DNA of 64,000 nt from Brachymonas sp049977365 (GTDB lineage Bacteria; Pseudomonadota; Gammaproteobacteria; Burkholderiales; Burkholderiaceae_C). Of the stretch, positions 25,118-36,019 are shown one piece after another; positions within the stretch are counted from its first letter, which is position 1; each line of letters starts with the position of its first letter. Both the position numbers and the translations under genes were made by a program. A model generated the notes under the pieces. That model saw only the letters and a list, made by a program, of their open reading frames with translations. It was not told the origin of the DNA and ran no database searches. The stretch is taken from the NCBI RefSeq assembly GCF_049977365.1, contig NZ_JBNGEN010000005.1, positions 124,001-188,000 on the forward strand, written 5' to 3'.

Positions 25118-25813
25118 ATGACCGATTCCTCCGATCCCATCGCCCTGCGTTCCCCTTCCCGTGACCTCTATACCGAGCCGGCCTGCGATCCCGCCACGCT
25201 CGCGCAGCTCGGGCCGCTGCGCCGCATGGCCGGGGTGTGGGAGGGCACCCGCGGGCTGGACGTGAAGCCCAAGGCCGACGGGCCGCGCAAGCAGGTATTC
25301 ACCGAGCACATGGAGCTGCAGCCGATCGATCCGCAGACCAACGGCCCTCAGCTGCTCTTCGGGCTGCGCTACCACGTCTTCATCACCAAGCCCAACCAGG
25401 TCAAGACCTATCACGACCAGGTCGGCTACTGGCTCTGGGAGCCTGCCACCAGCACCGTGATGCACACGCTCACCATTCCGCGCGGGCAGGTGGTCATGGC
25501 CGGTGGCACGGTCGATCCTGATGCCGACACCTTCGAGCTGCGGGCACGGCTGGGCGATCCGGTCTGGGGCATCTGCTCCAATCCCTTCCTCGACAGCGCC
25601 TTTCGCACGCTGGAGTTCAAGGTGCGGGTGACCTTCAACTCCGACGGCACCTGGGGCTACGACGAGGACACCCTCATGCAGATCGCGGGGCAGGACGAGC
25701 TCTTTCACCACACCGACCGCAATCTGCTCCACAAGGTGGGCGAGCCTGGCCTCAATCCCCTGGTCGATCCTGCCGCCACGGCTGCGGCAGGCCCGACGGC
25801 TCCCCGCAGCTGA
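25118..25813 (+). CDS. Nitrobindin-like heme-binding beta-barrel protein
   Basis: A 231-residue protein whose residues 20-210 resemble the FABP-like heme-binding (nitrobindin, DUF1794) family: PLRRMAGVWEGTRG corresponds to the conserved G-x-W-x-G-x-G opening, followed by beta-rich sequence. Family members bind ferric heme and can react with NO or peroxynitrite; the role here is inferred. A -10-like CATAAT lies near 25062. It stands alone between divergent chrA and convergent nth. Confidence 0.7.
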   Translation: MTDSSDPIALRSPSRDLYTEPACDPATLAQLGPLRRMAGVWEGTRGLDVKPKADGPRKQVFTEHMELQPIDPQTNGPQLLFGLRYHVFITKPNQVKTYHDQVGYWLWEPATSTVMHTLTIPRGQVVMAGGTVDPDADTFELRARLGDPVWGICSNPFLDSAFRTLEFKVRVTFNSDGTWGYDEDTLMQIAGQDELFHHTDRNLLHKVGEPGLNPLVDPAATAAAGPTAPRS

Positions 25814-25916
25814 CGCAGCCGCACGCCGGGCTGCCTTTGTGCAGGCCGACGCGTGGAGGTTCCACACAGCCTTCGCGCACAGAGCGGCTGCCCACGGAAC
25901 CGGGGCAGATGCCGCC

Positions 25917-26567
25917 TCAGGAGCGGCGGGTGGGGGCTGGCGTCTTGGGCCGGTAGTCGCAGCAATCGGCCACTGCGCAGCGCCAGCATTCGGGCGTGCG
26001 GGCCTTGCAGACGTAGCGCCCCAGCAGGATCAGCCAGTGGTGGGCATGCTGGCGGTAGGCATCGGGCACCCGCTTGAGCAGCTTCTGCTCCACCGCGAGT
26101 GGTGTCTTGCCCGGGGCCAGTCCGGTGCGGTTGCTCACGCGGAAAATGTGGGTATCCACCGCGATGGTGGGCTCCCCAAACGCCACGTTCAGCACCACGT
26201 TGGCGGTCTTGCGGCCCACGCCGGGCAGGGATTCCAGCGCCTCGCGGTCTTCGGGGACCTGTCCTCCATACTGTTCCACCAGAATGCGGCAGGTGGCCAG
26301 CATGTGCCGCGCCTTGCTGTGGTAGAGGCCAATCGTGCAGATGTGTGCCTCCAGCCCCTCCAGACCCAGATCGAGCATCTCCTGCGGCGTGCGTGCCACG
26401 GCAAACAGCCCGCGCGTGGCCTTGTTCACCCCCACGTCGGTCGCCTGGGCAGAGAGCAGCACGGCCATCAGCAGCTCGAAGGCCGAATGGTATTCGAGCT
26501 CGGTGCGGGGCTCCGGGTTGGCGGCCTGGAGGGTGGAGAAGAAGCGGACGATCTGGTCTTTGGTCAT
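25917..26567 (-). CDS. nth: Endonuclease III
   Basis: A 216-residue DNA glycosylase/AP lyase that removes oxidised pyrimidines. The helix-hairpin-helix LPGVGRKTANVV contains the catalytic Lys, VDTHIFRVSNR contains the catalytic Asp, and the C-terminal CKARTPECWRCAVADCC supplies the 4Fe-4S cysteines. The longer in-frame start at 26909 would run antisense into the aminotransferase gene and is rejected. Confidence 0.95.
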   Translation of the reverse strand: MTKDQIVRFFSTLQAANPEPRTELEYHSAFELLMAVLLSAQATDVGVNKATRGLFAVARTPQEMLDLGLEGLEAHICTIGLYHSKARHMLATCRILVEQYGGQVPEDREALESLPGVGRKTANVVLNVAFGEPTIAVDTHIFRVSNRTGLAPGKTPLAVEQKLLKRVPDAYRQHAHHWLILLGRYVCKARTPECWRCAVADCCDYRPKTPAPTRRS

Positions 26568-26691
26568 GGTGGGTGAGGGGCGCGGAGGTCGCGGGAGAGG
26601 GCGGTTGGCGCTATAGTGCTCCTTTGCCGGACAGACGATTGTGGCATGGCTGCTGCGGGTGCGCCTGTTCGCCATGCCCACAGGAGTTTCC

Positions 26692-27888
26692 ATGCAATTT
26701 GCCAACCGTCTGCTCCACTGCGAGACCTCTGCCATCCGTGAACTGTTCAAGCTGCTCGGCAAGCCCGGGGTGATCAGCTTTGCCGGCGGATTTCCCGACC
26801 CCGCCCTGTTCGATGTCGACGGGTTCCGGGCAGCTGCCACGGACGCGCTGGCCCAGTGGCCCGGAGCTGCGCTGCAGTATGGTGCCACCGAGGGGTTCGC
26901 CCCGCTCAAGGAGCAGATCGCCGACTACTCCGACCGCAAGAGTGCCCCCCTCCAGCCCGACGACTTCATCATCACCACCGGCAGCCAGCAGGCCATTGAC
27001 CTCATCGGCAAGTGCATGATCAATCCCGGTGACAAGGTCATCGTCGAGGGGCCGACCTTTCTGGCCGTCATCCAGGCGTTCCGCCTGTATGGTGCGGAGG
27101 TCATCAGCGCCCCCATCGATGCCGACGGCGTCTGCACCGACCGGCTCGAAGCCCTCATTGCCGAGCATCGTCCCCGGCTGGTCTACCTGATTCCGACCTT
27201 CGGCAACCCCAGCGGAGCCACCCTCACGCTGGAGCGCCGGCTGCGCGTGCTGGAGCTCGCAGCCCAGTACGAGACCCTGGTGGTCGAGGACGATCCCTAT
27301 GGCGACCTGTACTTCGATGCTCCGCCGCCGCCCAGCCTGCTCGCGCTCAGCGACCGGGTGCCGGGCAGCCGGGACTGGCTGGCCCACTGCGGCAGCCTGA
27401 GCAAGATCATGTCGCCGGGCCTGCGGCTCGGCTGGCTGGTGGCGCCGCCCGAGCTGCTGGCCCGCGCAGTCATGTGCAAGCAGTTCAGCGACGCCAACAC
27501 CAGCACCTACGCCCAGGCCACGGCAGCCGCCTACCTGCAGAGCAACCGCCTGCCGCAGGCCGTCACCCGAGTGCGCCAGACCTATGCCGCACGGGCACGC
27601 TGCATGGCCGAGGCCCTGCAGCGCGAGCTGGGCGATGCGGTGAGCTTCACGGCGCCCGGAGGCGGCATGTTCTTCTGGGTGCGGCTCACCGGCGCCCAGG
27701 GCCGGGAGCGCGATGCGGGTGTGCTGGCCCAGCGCGCCATTGAGCGGCTGGTGGCCTTTGTGCCCGGGGCTCCGTTCTTTGCCGAACACCCCGATCCCTC
27801 CTGCCTGCGCATGAGTTTTGCCACCTGTGACGAGGCGCGCATCGAGGAGGGTATTCACCGCATGGCCCAGGCGCTGCAATCGGCCTGA
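26692..27888 (+). CDS. PLP-dependent aminotransferase, class I (2-aminoadipate/MocR-domain-like group)
   Basis: A 398-residue fold-type I aminotransferase. Typical segments are the N-terminal ISFAGGFPDPALF, TTGSQQAIDLIGK, PTFGNPSGATL, EDDPYGDLYF and the PLP Lys in CGSLSKIMSPGLRLGW. The pattern resembles LysN-like 2-aminoadipate or aromatic/branched-chain aminotransferases; the substrate cannot be fixed. CAGGAG at 26681-26686 sets the start. Confidence 0.85.
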   Translation: MQFANRLLHCETSAIRELFKLLGKPGVISFAGGFPDPALFDVDGFRAAATDALAQWPGAALQYGATEGFAPLKEQIADYSDRKSAPLQPDDFIITTGSQQAIDLIGKCMINPGDKVIVEGPTFLAVIQAFRLYGAEVISAPIDADGVCTDRLEALIAEHRPRLVYLIPTFGNPSGATLTLERRLRVLELAAQYETLVVEDDPYGDLYFDAPPPPSLLALSDRVPGSRDWLAHCGSLSKIMSPGLRLGWLVAPPELLARAVMCKQFSDANTSTYAQATAAAYLQSNRLPQAVTRVRQTYAARARCMAEALQRELGDAVSFTAPGGGMFFWVRLTGAQGRERDAGVLAQRAIERLVAFVPGAPFFAEHPDPSCLRMSFATCDEARIEEGIHRMAQALQSA

Positions 27889-27936
27889 AGCAGCCTGCTG
27901 CACGCAGGGCGCAGAGGGGGGGCGGGTGGTGGTGGC

Positions 27937-28560
27937 TCAGAGGCTGGCGAGCCTGGCCCACCACAGCCGCAGGCGCAGCCCCCAGGGGGAGGTGAGTCCG
28001 ACGGTCCGGGAGACGATCCGTCCATCCGGCCCGATGATGACGAAGCTGGGCGTGGCCTGCACCCCGTAGAGCCGGGCCAGACCGCCATCGGCATCCGCCA
28101 CGCTCTGCCAGCGCAGCCCCTGCCGGGACTCGAAGCGGGCCACATCGGCTGCGCTGCCCGACTGCAGGGCAATGGGCAGTACAGGGAAGCGCTGGATCAG
28201 CCCGTCCATGAGGGGTTCTTCGGCCTTGCACACCGGGCACCAGGTGGCCCAGAAATACAGCACCACGGCCTCCCCCCGGTGGCTGGCACGCCAGGCACCC
28301 AGCGTGCTCGGGGAGGACGCCATTCCCGCGCGGACCAGGACCGCATCCGGCGCCTGCCCGGTGCGCATGTGCCGCGTCTGCCAGACCTGCATGGCACCCA
28401 GGACCGCGACAATCAGCAGCAGCTCCACCAGCCAGCGCCTGCCACGGCGGCGCCAGAAGCCGGCAGGCGGCTCGACACGCACCGCAGCGGGAGCGGACTC
28501 GGGAGTCTGTGGGGAAGGAGGCGGCATGGGCATGCAGCAGCAACCGGTATCCCCCACCAC
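27937..28560 (-). CDS. TlpA-like membrane-anchored thiol-disulfide oxidoreductase
   Basis: A 207-residue protein with a membrane helix at about 43-60 and a periplasmic thioredoxin domain containing C108-P-V-C111 within YFWATWCPVC and the cis-Pro segment ATPSFVIIG. It probably acts on disulfides in the periplasm, for example in cytochrome c maturation. The N-terminus has an odd CCCM stretch, and a start at the ATG near 28530 would remove it. It lies 42 bases downstream of serB on the same strand. Confidence 0.75.
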   Translation of the reverse strand: MVGDTGCCCMPMPPPSPQTPESAPAAVRVEPPAGFWRRRGRRWLVELLLIVAVLGAMQVWQTRHMRTGQAPDAVLVRAGMASSPSTLGAWRASHRGEAVVLYFWATWCPVCKAEEPLMDGLIQRFPVLPIALQSGSAADVARFESRQGLRWQSVADADGGLARLYGVQATPSFVIIGPDGRIVSRTVGLTSPWGLRLRLWWARLASL

Positions 28561-28602
28561 GCAGGCTGTTGCGTGCGGAGGAGGGGCATGGGCCTTGCTG
28601 CG

Positions 28603-29304
28603 TCAGTGAACCACTTCGAGCAGGCGATCGAGTCCGCCTTCGTTGATGGCCACCATGGCCTGCCGGCGCACGGCGGGCTTGGCGTGGAAGGCCACCGAGA
28701 GCCCGGCCTCGCCCATCATGCGCAGGTCGTTGGCACCGTCGCCGATGGCGATGGTGCGGTCGGCAGGCAGTCCCATCAGGGTGGCGACTTCCAGCAGCGT
28801 ACGGGCCTTCTCGTTCCCGTCACAGATGTCCCCCCAGGGCTGGTCGATCATCCGGCCGGTAAGGTGGCCGTCGACCACTTCGAGCAGGTTCGAGCGGGTG
28901 AAATCCAGTCCCAGCCGCTGGCGAATGCGCTCGGTGAAGAAGGTGAAGCCACCCGACACCAGCAGGGTCTTGAGCCCCGCCTGCTGGCAGGCACGCACCA
29001 GCGCCTCGGCGCCGGGATTGAGGCGCAGACGCTCGTCGTAGATTTTCTGCAGGGCTGCCTCGGGCACGCCTGCGAGCAGGGCCACGCGCTGGCGCAGGCT
29101 TTCCTTGTAGTCGCTGATGATGCCCTGCATGGCGGCCTCGGTGATGGCAGCCACTTCCTCCTTCTTGCCCACGGCCGCGGCAATCTCGTCCACGCACTCG
29201 ATGTTGATGAGGGTGGAGTCCATGTCAAAGGCAATCAGACGGTAGTCCGACAGGCGGGCATGGGGCGGTTGTTCGCGGACGACGAGGGTGGGTTCGGTAC
29301 TCAT
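28603..29304 (-). CDS. serB: Phosphoserine phosphatase
   Basis: A 233-residue HAD-family enzyme that hydrolyses phosphoserine to serine. The nucleophile motif is D27-x-D29-S-T, followed by VSGGFTFF (motif II) and GDGANDLRMM (motif IV). It lacks the N-terminal ACT-like domain of E. coli SerB, as is common in betaproteobacteria. The longer in-frame start at 29433 has no homology. Confidence 0.93.
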   Translation of the reverse strand: MSTEPTLVVREQPPHARLSDYRLIAFDMDSTLINIECVDEIAAAVGKKEEVAAITEAAMQGIISDYKESLRQRVALLAGVPEAALQKIYDERLRLNPGAEALVRACQQAGLKTLLVSGGFTFFTERIRQRLGLDFTRSNLLEVVDGHLTGRMIDQPWGDICDGNEKARTLLEVATLMGLPADRTIAIGDGANDLRMMGEAGLSVAFHAKPAVRRQAMVAINEGGLDRLLEVVH

Positions 29305-29430
29305 GGGGGCAGTCTCTGAAAGGTCAGACAGAAGGAATGGATGCTGGCCTGATTGTAGAAGCATGCAGAGGAGCGGGCGCATGCCTTCTGGCGGATCGAC
29401 CCATGCGGAGCGCATGGGGAGAGGCGCATG

Positions 29431-29461
29431 CAAAACAGGCCGGCCCCGTCGGGACCGGCCT
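29431..29461 (-). terminator. Rho-independent terminator after lysS
   Basis: On the minus strand AGGCCGG and CCGGCCT pair, with inner GG/CC pairs and a GAC turn, followed by GTTTTG. It lies about 43 bases beyond the lysS stop and before serB. Confidence 0.75.
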
Positions 29462-29503
29462 GCTGGAAGGACCGCTTGCCGTGTGTGGTGCGCGGCGTGG
29501 GCG

Positions 29504-31060
<1,557 letters not shown>

Positions 31061-31071
31061 GGAAAAGACGA

Positions 31072-31104
31072 CAGGCGGCCATGCAAGAAGATCAGGGCCG
31101 CCTG
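31072..31104 (-). repeat. Inverted repeat in the lysS leader
   Basis: CAGGCGGCC and GGCCGCCTG (nine bases, perfect) flank a 15-base loop. On the minus strand the hairpin ends 11 bases before the lysS ATG, where the ribosome-binding site should be. No T-tract follows on the minus strand, so it does not look like a terminator for lysS. Confidence 0.55.
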
Positions 31105-31209
31105 AAAATGGGGCAAAAGAGCTATTTTAGAGCCTGTGAGCCCGCTGCAACCGCTCGGGCGCGGGCATGTTGCATCGCCAGGGGCAGCCACCTGTCGCGC
31201 CAGGGCATG

Positions 31210-31240
31210 AAAAAGCCCGCCAGGAGGTCTCGGGGCGGGC
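31210..31240 (-). terminator. Rho-independent terminator after accD
   Basis: GCCCGCC and GGCGGGC form a seven-base stem followed on the minus strand by five T residues. It lies 20 bases beyond the accD stop and separates the trp-accD block from lysS. Confidence 0.85.
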
Positions 31241-31260
31241 CTGCAGGGCAGAAGGCAGAA

Positions 31261-32163
31261 TCAGGCTGCGGTTTCGACGCTGTCCGTCACCACGGCATCG
31301 GCCGGCATGCGCTGCAGCATGGCCAGCGTGCGGGCAATGGTGGGGCGCAGCTCGCGCCGGTCGCAGATCATGTCGATCGCGCCCTTCTGGAGCAGGAACT
31401 CTGCGCGCTGGAAGCCTTCGGGGAGCTTGACGCGCACGGTATTCTCGATCACGCGCGGCCCCGCAAAGCCGATCAGCGCCTTGGGCTCGGCGATCACGAC
31501 ATCGCTCACAAAGGCAAAGCCCGCACTCACGCCGCCCATGGTTGGATCGGTCAGCACGCTGATATAGGGCAGACGCTGCTTGGCCAGCCGCGTGAGCGCG
31601 GCATTGGTCTTGGCCATCTGCATGAGCGACAGCAGGCCCTCCTGCATGCGTGCGCCGCCCGTGGCGGTGAAGCAGATGAAGGGAACCTTCTGGGCGATGG
31701 CGTGTTCCACGCCCCGCACGAAGCGCTCGCCCACCACGCTGCCCATGCTGCCGCCCATGAAGTCGAAGGAGAAGCAGGCCACCACGGCATTCACGCCGCA
31801 GATGCTGCCTCCCATGACGATGAGGGCATCGGTCTCATGGGTGGATTTCTGCGCTTCCTTGAGGCGGTCGGGGTACTTGCGGCTGTCCTTGAACTTGAGC
31901 GCATCGACCGGCACCACTTCCTGGCCAAGCTCGTAGCGACCTTCGGGGTCCAGGAAGGCATCGAGGCGGGCCCGGGAGCCGATGCGGTGATGGTGGCCGC
32001 AGTGGGGGCAGACGTTCTGGTTCTTTTCCAGATCGCTGCGGTAGAGCACGGACTCGCAGCTCGGGCACTTGATCCACAGCCCTTCGGGCATCGTGGTGCG
32101 ACGCTCGCCGGACGTGGGGGTCTTGGTGGCCTTGGGAGGCAACAGTTTTTCCAGCCAACTCAT
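31261..32163 (-). CDS. accD: Acetyl-CoA carboxylase carboxyltransferase subunit beta
   Basis: A 300-residue subunit that with AccA transfers the carboxyl group from biotin to acetyl-CoA, the first step of fatty acid synthesis. The N-terminal zinc ribbon has C33-x2-C36 and C52-x2-C55, and the crotonase-like core carries GGARMQEG and MGGVSAGFA. It ends the minus-strand trp block, 31 bases after trpA, as in other betaproteobacteria. Confidence 0.96.
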   Translation of the reverse strand: MSWLEKLLPPKATKTPTSGERRTTMPEGLWIKCPSCESVLYRSDLEKNQNVCPHCGHHHRIGSRARLDAFLDPEGRYELGQEVVPVDALKFKDSRKYPDRLKEAQKSTHETDALIVMGGSICGVNAVVACFSFDFMGGSMGSVVGERFVRGVEHAIAQKVPFICFTATGGARMQEGLLSLMQMAKTNAALTRLAKQRLPYISVLTDPTMGGVSAGFAFVSDVVIAEPKALIGFAGPRVIENTVRVKLPEGFQRAEFLLQKGAIDMICDRRELRPTIARTLAMLQRMPADAVVTDSVETAA

Positions 32164-32194
32164 GGATGACGTACTTTCTCGAAAGGATGGCGCA

Positions 32195-33025
32195 TTATGC
32201 ATCGACCGCTTCGCGGATGCCTTGCAGAAAACTGGCGGCCTTCTCGGCAATGGCAGCTCCGCTCTGGTCGCCGATGAGCTGCAGGATGCGGCTGCCGATC
32301 ACCACGGCATCGGCGTGTTCGGCAATGGCGCGGGCCGTGGCCGCATCCCGGATGCCGAAGCCCACTCCCACGGGAATGGACACATGCTGGCGGATATGCG
32401 GGATGGCGCGGGCCACTGCCGAGGTGTCGAGCGCGCCCGAGCCCGTCACGCCCTTGAGCGAGACGTAGTACACATAGCCGGTCGCCAGCCGGGCAATCTG
32501 CTCCATGCGGGCATCGGTGGACGTGGGGGCCAGCAGGAAGATGAGGTCCATGCCGTGCTCCCGCAGGTCCTGGGCAAAGGTGGCGCACTCTTCGGGCGGG
32601 TAGTCCACCACCAGCACCCCATCGACTCCCGCAGCGGAGGCTGCGCGCACGAACGGGCCGTGTGCCGGCTCCCCCTCACGGGCACCGTGATGGAGGTTGT
32701 AGGCCTCGATTGAATTGGCATAGCCCATGAGCACGACGGGCGTGTGCCCATTTCCCTCGCGGAAGATGCGCACGGCGTCGAGCACCTGCGCGAGGCCTGT
32801 GTCGTTGGCAATGGCCTTCTCGCCGGCAGCCTGGATCACGGGGCCATCGGCCATGGGGTCGGAGAAGGGAATCCCCAGCTCGATGATGTCTGCCCCGCCT
32901 CGCACCAGTGCGTGCATGAGGTCGGGCGTGCAGCCCGCTTCGGGAAAGCCGGACATCACATAGGGAATGAGGGCCTTGCGGCCCTGGGCCTGCAGGTGGG
33001 CAAAAGTGGTCTGGATGCGACTCAT
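32195..33025 (-). CDS. trpA: Tryptophan synthase alpha chain
   Basis: A 276-residue TIM-barrel subunit that cleaves indole-3-glycerol phosphate to indole. Catalytic Glu lies in ADIIELGIPFSDPMADGP and the catalytic Asp in GVLVVDYPPEE; the GVGFGI phosphate loop is present. It starts two bases after the trpB stop. The in-frame extension to 33625 is antisense to nothing real and simply overlaps trpB. Confidence 0.96.
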   Translation of the reverse strand: MSRIQTTFAHLQAQGRKALIPYVMSGFPEAGCTPDLMHALVRGGADIIELGIPFSDPMADGPVIQAAGEKAIANDTGLAQVLDAVRIFREGNGHTPVVLMGYANSIEAYNLHHGAREGEPAHGPFVRAASAAGVDGVLVVDYPPEECATFAQDLREHGMDLIFLLAPTSTDARMEQIARLATGYVYYVSLKGVTGSGALDTSAVARAIPHIRQHVSIPVGVGFGIRDAATARAIAEHADAVVIGSRILQLIGDQSGAAIAEKAASFLQGIREAVDA

Positions 33026-33027
33026 GA

Positions 33028-34272
33028 TCAGGCTCCCTTGACGGTGAGACCGCGCATCGAGGGGCGGTCGTAGAAGTCGACGCCGGACAGGTCGGCGACG
33101 GTGCCGATGTCCTTGTCGCCGCGGCCCGACAGGTTCACCAGAATGCTCTGGTCGGGGCGCATGGTCGGCGCAAGCTTCATGGCGTAGGCAATGGCGTGGC
33201 TGGATTCGAGGGCCGGGATGATGCCCTCGGTGCGGCAGAGATAGTGGAAGGCGTCGAGGGCCTCGCGGTCCGTGATGCCCACGTATTCGGCACGGCCGGT
33301 ATCCCGCAGCCAGGCATGCTCGGGACCCACGCCGGGATAGTCGAGGCCGGCACTGATGCTGTGCGTTTCGGTGATCTGACCATTGGCATCCTGCAGCACA
33401 TAGGTGCGGTTGCCGTGCAGCACACCCGGCTCGCCCTTCTGCAGCGAGGCGGCATGCTTGCCGCTGTCGAGTCCCTGACCAGCCGCCTCCACCCCGATGA
33501 GACGGGTCTGCGCATGGTCTATGTAGGGGTAGAAGATGCCCATGGCATTGCTGCCGCCGCCCACGCAAGCCACCACCGCATCGGGCTGGCGGCCCTCGTT
33601 CTGCTCGGGCATCTGCTCCAGGCACTCCTGCCCGATCACGCTTTGGAAGTCCCGCACCATGGCCGGATACGGATGCGGCCCTGCGACCGTGCCGATGATG
33701 TAGAAGGTGTTGTCCACGTTGGTCACCCAGTCGCGCATGGCTTCGTTAAGGGCATCCTTGAGCGTGCGACTGCCGGATTCGACCGGCACCACGGTGGCGC
33801 CCAGCAGGTTCATGCGGTACACGTTGGGGGACTGGCGCTTCACGTCCTCGGCGCCCATGTACACCACGCATTCCAGGCCATAGCGGGCACAGATCGTGGC
33901 GGTTGCCACCCCGTGCTGGCCGGCCCCCGTCTCGGCAATGATCCGGGGCTTGCCCATGCGGCGAGCCAGCAGGGCCTGCCCGATGGTGTTGTTGATCTTG
34001 TGCGCGCCCGTGTGGTTGAGGTCTTCGCGCTTCAGATAGATGCGTGCCCCCCCCATTTCGCGGCTCATGCGTGCAGCATGGTAAATGGGCGAGGGGCGCC
34101 CCACGAAGTACTTGAGCTCGCGCTGGAACTCGGCGATGAACTCGGGGTCCTCGCGGTAGTGCGCATAGGCCGCGCGCAGCTCCTCGATGGCATGGGTCAG
34201 GGTTTCGGAGATGAAGGCGCCACCGTAAGGGCCAAAGTGGCCGTGGGCGTCGGGTTGGGAATAGCTGGACAT
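33028..34272 (-). CDS. trpB: Tryptophan synthase beta chain
   Basis: A 414-residue PLP subunit joining indole and serine. The Schiff-base Lys92 lies in LNHTGAHKINNT, the PLP phosphate loop is CVGGGSNAMG, and the catalytic Glu is in AETGAGQHG. Length and motifs are normal. A 159-base gap separates it from trpF. Confidence 0.97.
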   Translation of the reverse strand: MSSYSQPDAHGHFGPYGGAFISETLTHAIEELRAAYAHYREDPEFIAEFQRELKYFVGRPSPIYHAARMSREMGGARIYLKREDLNHTGAHKINNTIGQALLARRMGKPRIIAETGAGQHGVATATICARYGLECVVYMGAEDVKRQSPNVYRMNLLGATVVPVESGSRTLKDALNEAMRDWVTNVDNTFYIIGTVAGPHPYPAMVRDFQSVIGQECLEQMPEQNEGRQPDAVVACVGGGSNAMGIFYPYIDHAQTRLIGVEAAGQGLDSGKHAASLQKGEPGVLHGNRTYVLQDANGQITETHSISAGLDYPGVGPEHAWLRDTGRAEYVGITDREALDAFHYLCRTEGIIPALESSHAIAYAMKLAPTMRPDQSILVNLSGRGDKDIGTVADLSGVDFYDRPSMRGLTVKGA

Positions 34273-34431
34273 GAAAAGATGCTCGAAAAAAAATACGGGG
34301 CGATGCGATGACCGAAGGCAACAGGCTCCGGGCCAGCGGCCGGTGCATCGAAAAGGTGGGGGGAGTGCCAGATCGCAGTCGCACGCAGGCCTCCATGGGC
34401 GATGCATGCACAGCGGCCAAGGCCGCCACAT

Positions 34432-35115
34432 TCACGCAGAAGGAGTGTGAGCGTGATCGGCTGCGCGGACAGCAGCCATGAAGGCGCGGATCCTGTCGGC
34501 ATCCTTGATGCCCTTGGCCTTTTCCACGCCGGAGCTCACATCCACCGCGGGAGCCTGACAGCGCTCACGCAGCAAACGGATGCCATCGCCCACGTTTGCA
34601 GGCGTCAGTCCACCACTCAAGACGAGGGGAGCGTTGACGTTTGTTGGAAGCTGTGACCAATTGAATGCCTTGCCGCCACCGCCATACCCCTCGACCTGTG
34701 CGTCGAGCAGGATGGCCTGGGCATGAGAATAGCGCTGTCGAAATTCTAGCAAGTCGAATGGCGGCGCGCCATCGGCCGGCACGAGCGGAATACGCGCAGC
34801 GCGCAGATAGGCGCGCCGCCCATGGTGCGTCACGGCATCGCACCGCTCCGGGGTTTCGTCGCCGTGAAACTGCCAGGTGGCGTGCGGAATCGCCTGTGCA
34901 GCGGCCTCCAGCAGAGCATCGTCGGCATTCACGAACAGCAGCACCGGTGTCACGAAAGCCGGGAGTCTTCGGGCCAGTTCGGCCGCACGATTCACCGTGA
35001 CGGCTCGGGGGCTGGGTGCATACAGCACAAAGCCCACGGCATCCGCACCGGCCTGCACCACGGCATCCACGTCCGCTTCGCGGGTGAGTCCACAGATCTT
35101 GACGCGGGTACGCAT
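34432..35115 (-). CDS. trpF: Phosphoribosylanthranilate isomerase
   Basis: A 227-residue TIM-barrel enzyme of tryptophan synthesis. The catalytic Cys is in VKICGLT at residues 5-11 and the catalytic Asp is in the LLDAQVEGYGGGG region. AGGAG precedes the ATG. Together with trpB and trpA it forms the second half of the pathway; trpE, trpG, trpD and trpC are elsewhere. Confidence 0.95.
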   Translation of the reverse strand: MRTRVKICGLTREADVDAVVQAGADAVGFVLYAPSPRAVTVNRAAELARRLPAFVTPVLLFVNADDALLEAAAQAIPHATWQFHGDETPERCDAVTHHGRRAYLRAARIPLVPADGAPPFDLLEFRQRYSHAQAILLDAQVEGYGGGGKAFNWSQLPTNVNAPLVLSGGLTPANVGDGIRLLRERCQAPAVDVSSGVEKAKGIKDADRIRAFMAAVRAADHAHTPSA

Positions 35116-35160
35116 GGAGGCTCCTGAAGAAAAGAAGAGGGGCACGAAGCCAGGCAGGGA

Positions 35161-36000
35161 TCAGGCGGCGGAATGCGCTGCACCACCGGTAGGCGGTGCT
35201 TCCTGTTCCTGTCCGCCTGGCAGCCAGTCGAAGGCCGCCGTGCGCGCGGGCAGCTGCCAGTGTGCATCATAGAGGGGGCCCGCAAAGTACAGGCCATCGG
35301 GGGCGAAGGTGGGGGCGGCGGCATCGCGGCTGCGTGCGGCCAGAACGTCCTCGATCCATTCGGGCGGGCGGTTGCCCTGTCCCACCGCGATCAGGCACCC
35401 CATGATGTTGCGGATCATGTGATGCAGAAAGGCGTTGCCCTCGAACTCGAAGCGCCAGTAGGCGCCATGGCGGCTGATGCCGATGCGGCGCAGCGTCTTG
35501 ATCGGGCTCAGGGCCTGGCAGGCCGCTGCGCGGAAAGACGAAAAATCGTGTTCGCCGAGCAGCTTGTCCGCTGCGGCGCGCATGGCTGCGGCATCCAGCG
35601 GCCGGAACACCCAGCCCACTCGGCCGGCCTCCAGGCTCGGACGCACGGCAGCTTCCATGAGAATGTAGATGTACCGCCGCCCCGTGGCACAGGCCCGCGC
35701 ATGGAAATCCACTGGGACCTCGGCGGCCCACTGCACTGCGATGTCGGGCGGCAGAAAGGTGTTGGTGCCGCGCACCCACGACATTGCCGGGCGCTGCAGG
35801 AGGGTGTCGAAATGCACGACCTGCATCAGTCCGTGTACCCCTGCATCGGTGCGGCCGGCGCACAGCGTATGGACAGGGGGGCCATCCGTGAAGCGCTGCA
35901 GCGCCTGCTGCAGCCGGTCCTGCACGGTACGGCCATCCGGCTGACTCTGCCAGCCGGCATAGGCGGTGCCGAGATAGCTGATTCCCAGGGCGATGCGCAT
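35161..36000 (-). CDS. truA: tRNA pseudouridine(38-40) synthase
   Basis: A 279-residue enzyme that isomerises uridines 38-40 in the anticodon stem. The catalytic Asp52 lies in CAGRTDAGVHG, with the usual YLGTAYAGWQSQ opening. The ATG at 36000 is chosen because upstream in-frame sequence overlaps the DUF192 gene. truA-trpF is a common proteobacterial pairing. Confidence 0.95.
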   Translation of the reverse strand: MRIALGISYLGTAYAGWQSQPDGRTVQDRLQQALQRFTDGPPVHTLCAGRTDAGVHGLMQVVHFDTLLQRPAMSWVRGTNTFLPPDIAVQWAAEVPVDFHARACATGRRYIYILMEAAVRPSLEAGRVGWVFRPLDAAAMRAAADKLLGEHDFSSFRAAACQALSPIKTLRRIGISRHGAYWRFEFEGNAFLHHMIRNIMGCLIAVGQGNRPPEWIEDVLAARSRDAAAPTFAPDGLYFAGPLYDAHWQLPARTAAFDWLPGGQEQEAPPTGGAAHSAA

Positions 36001-36019
36001 GGGGACGAGCGACCTGGGC

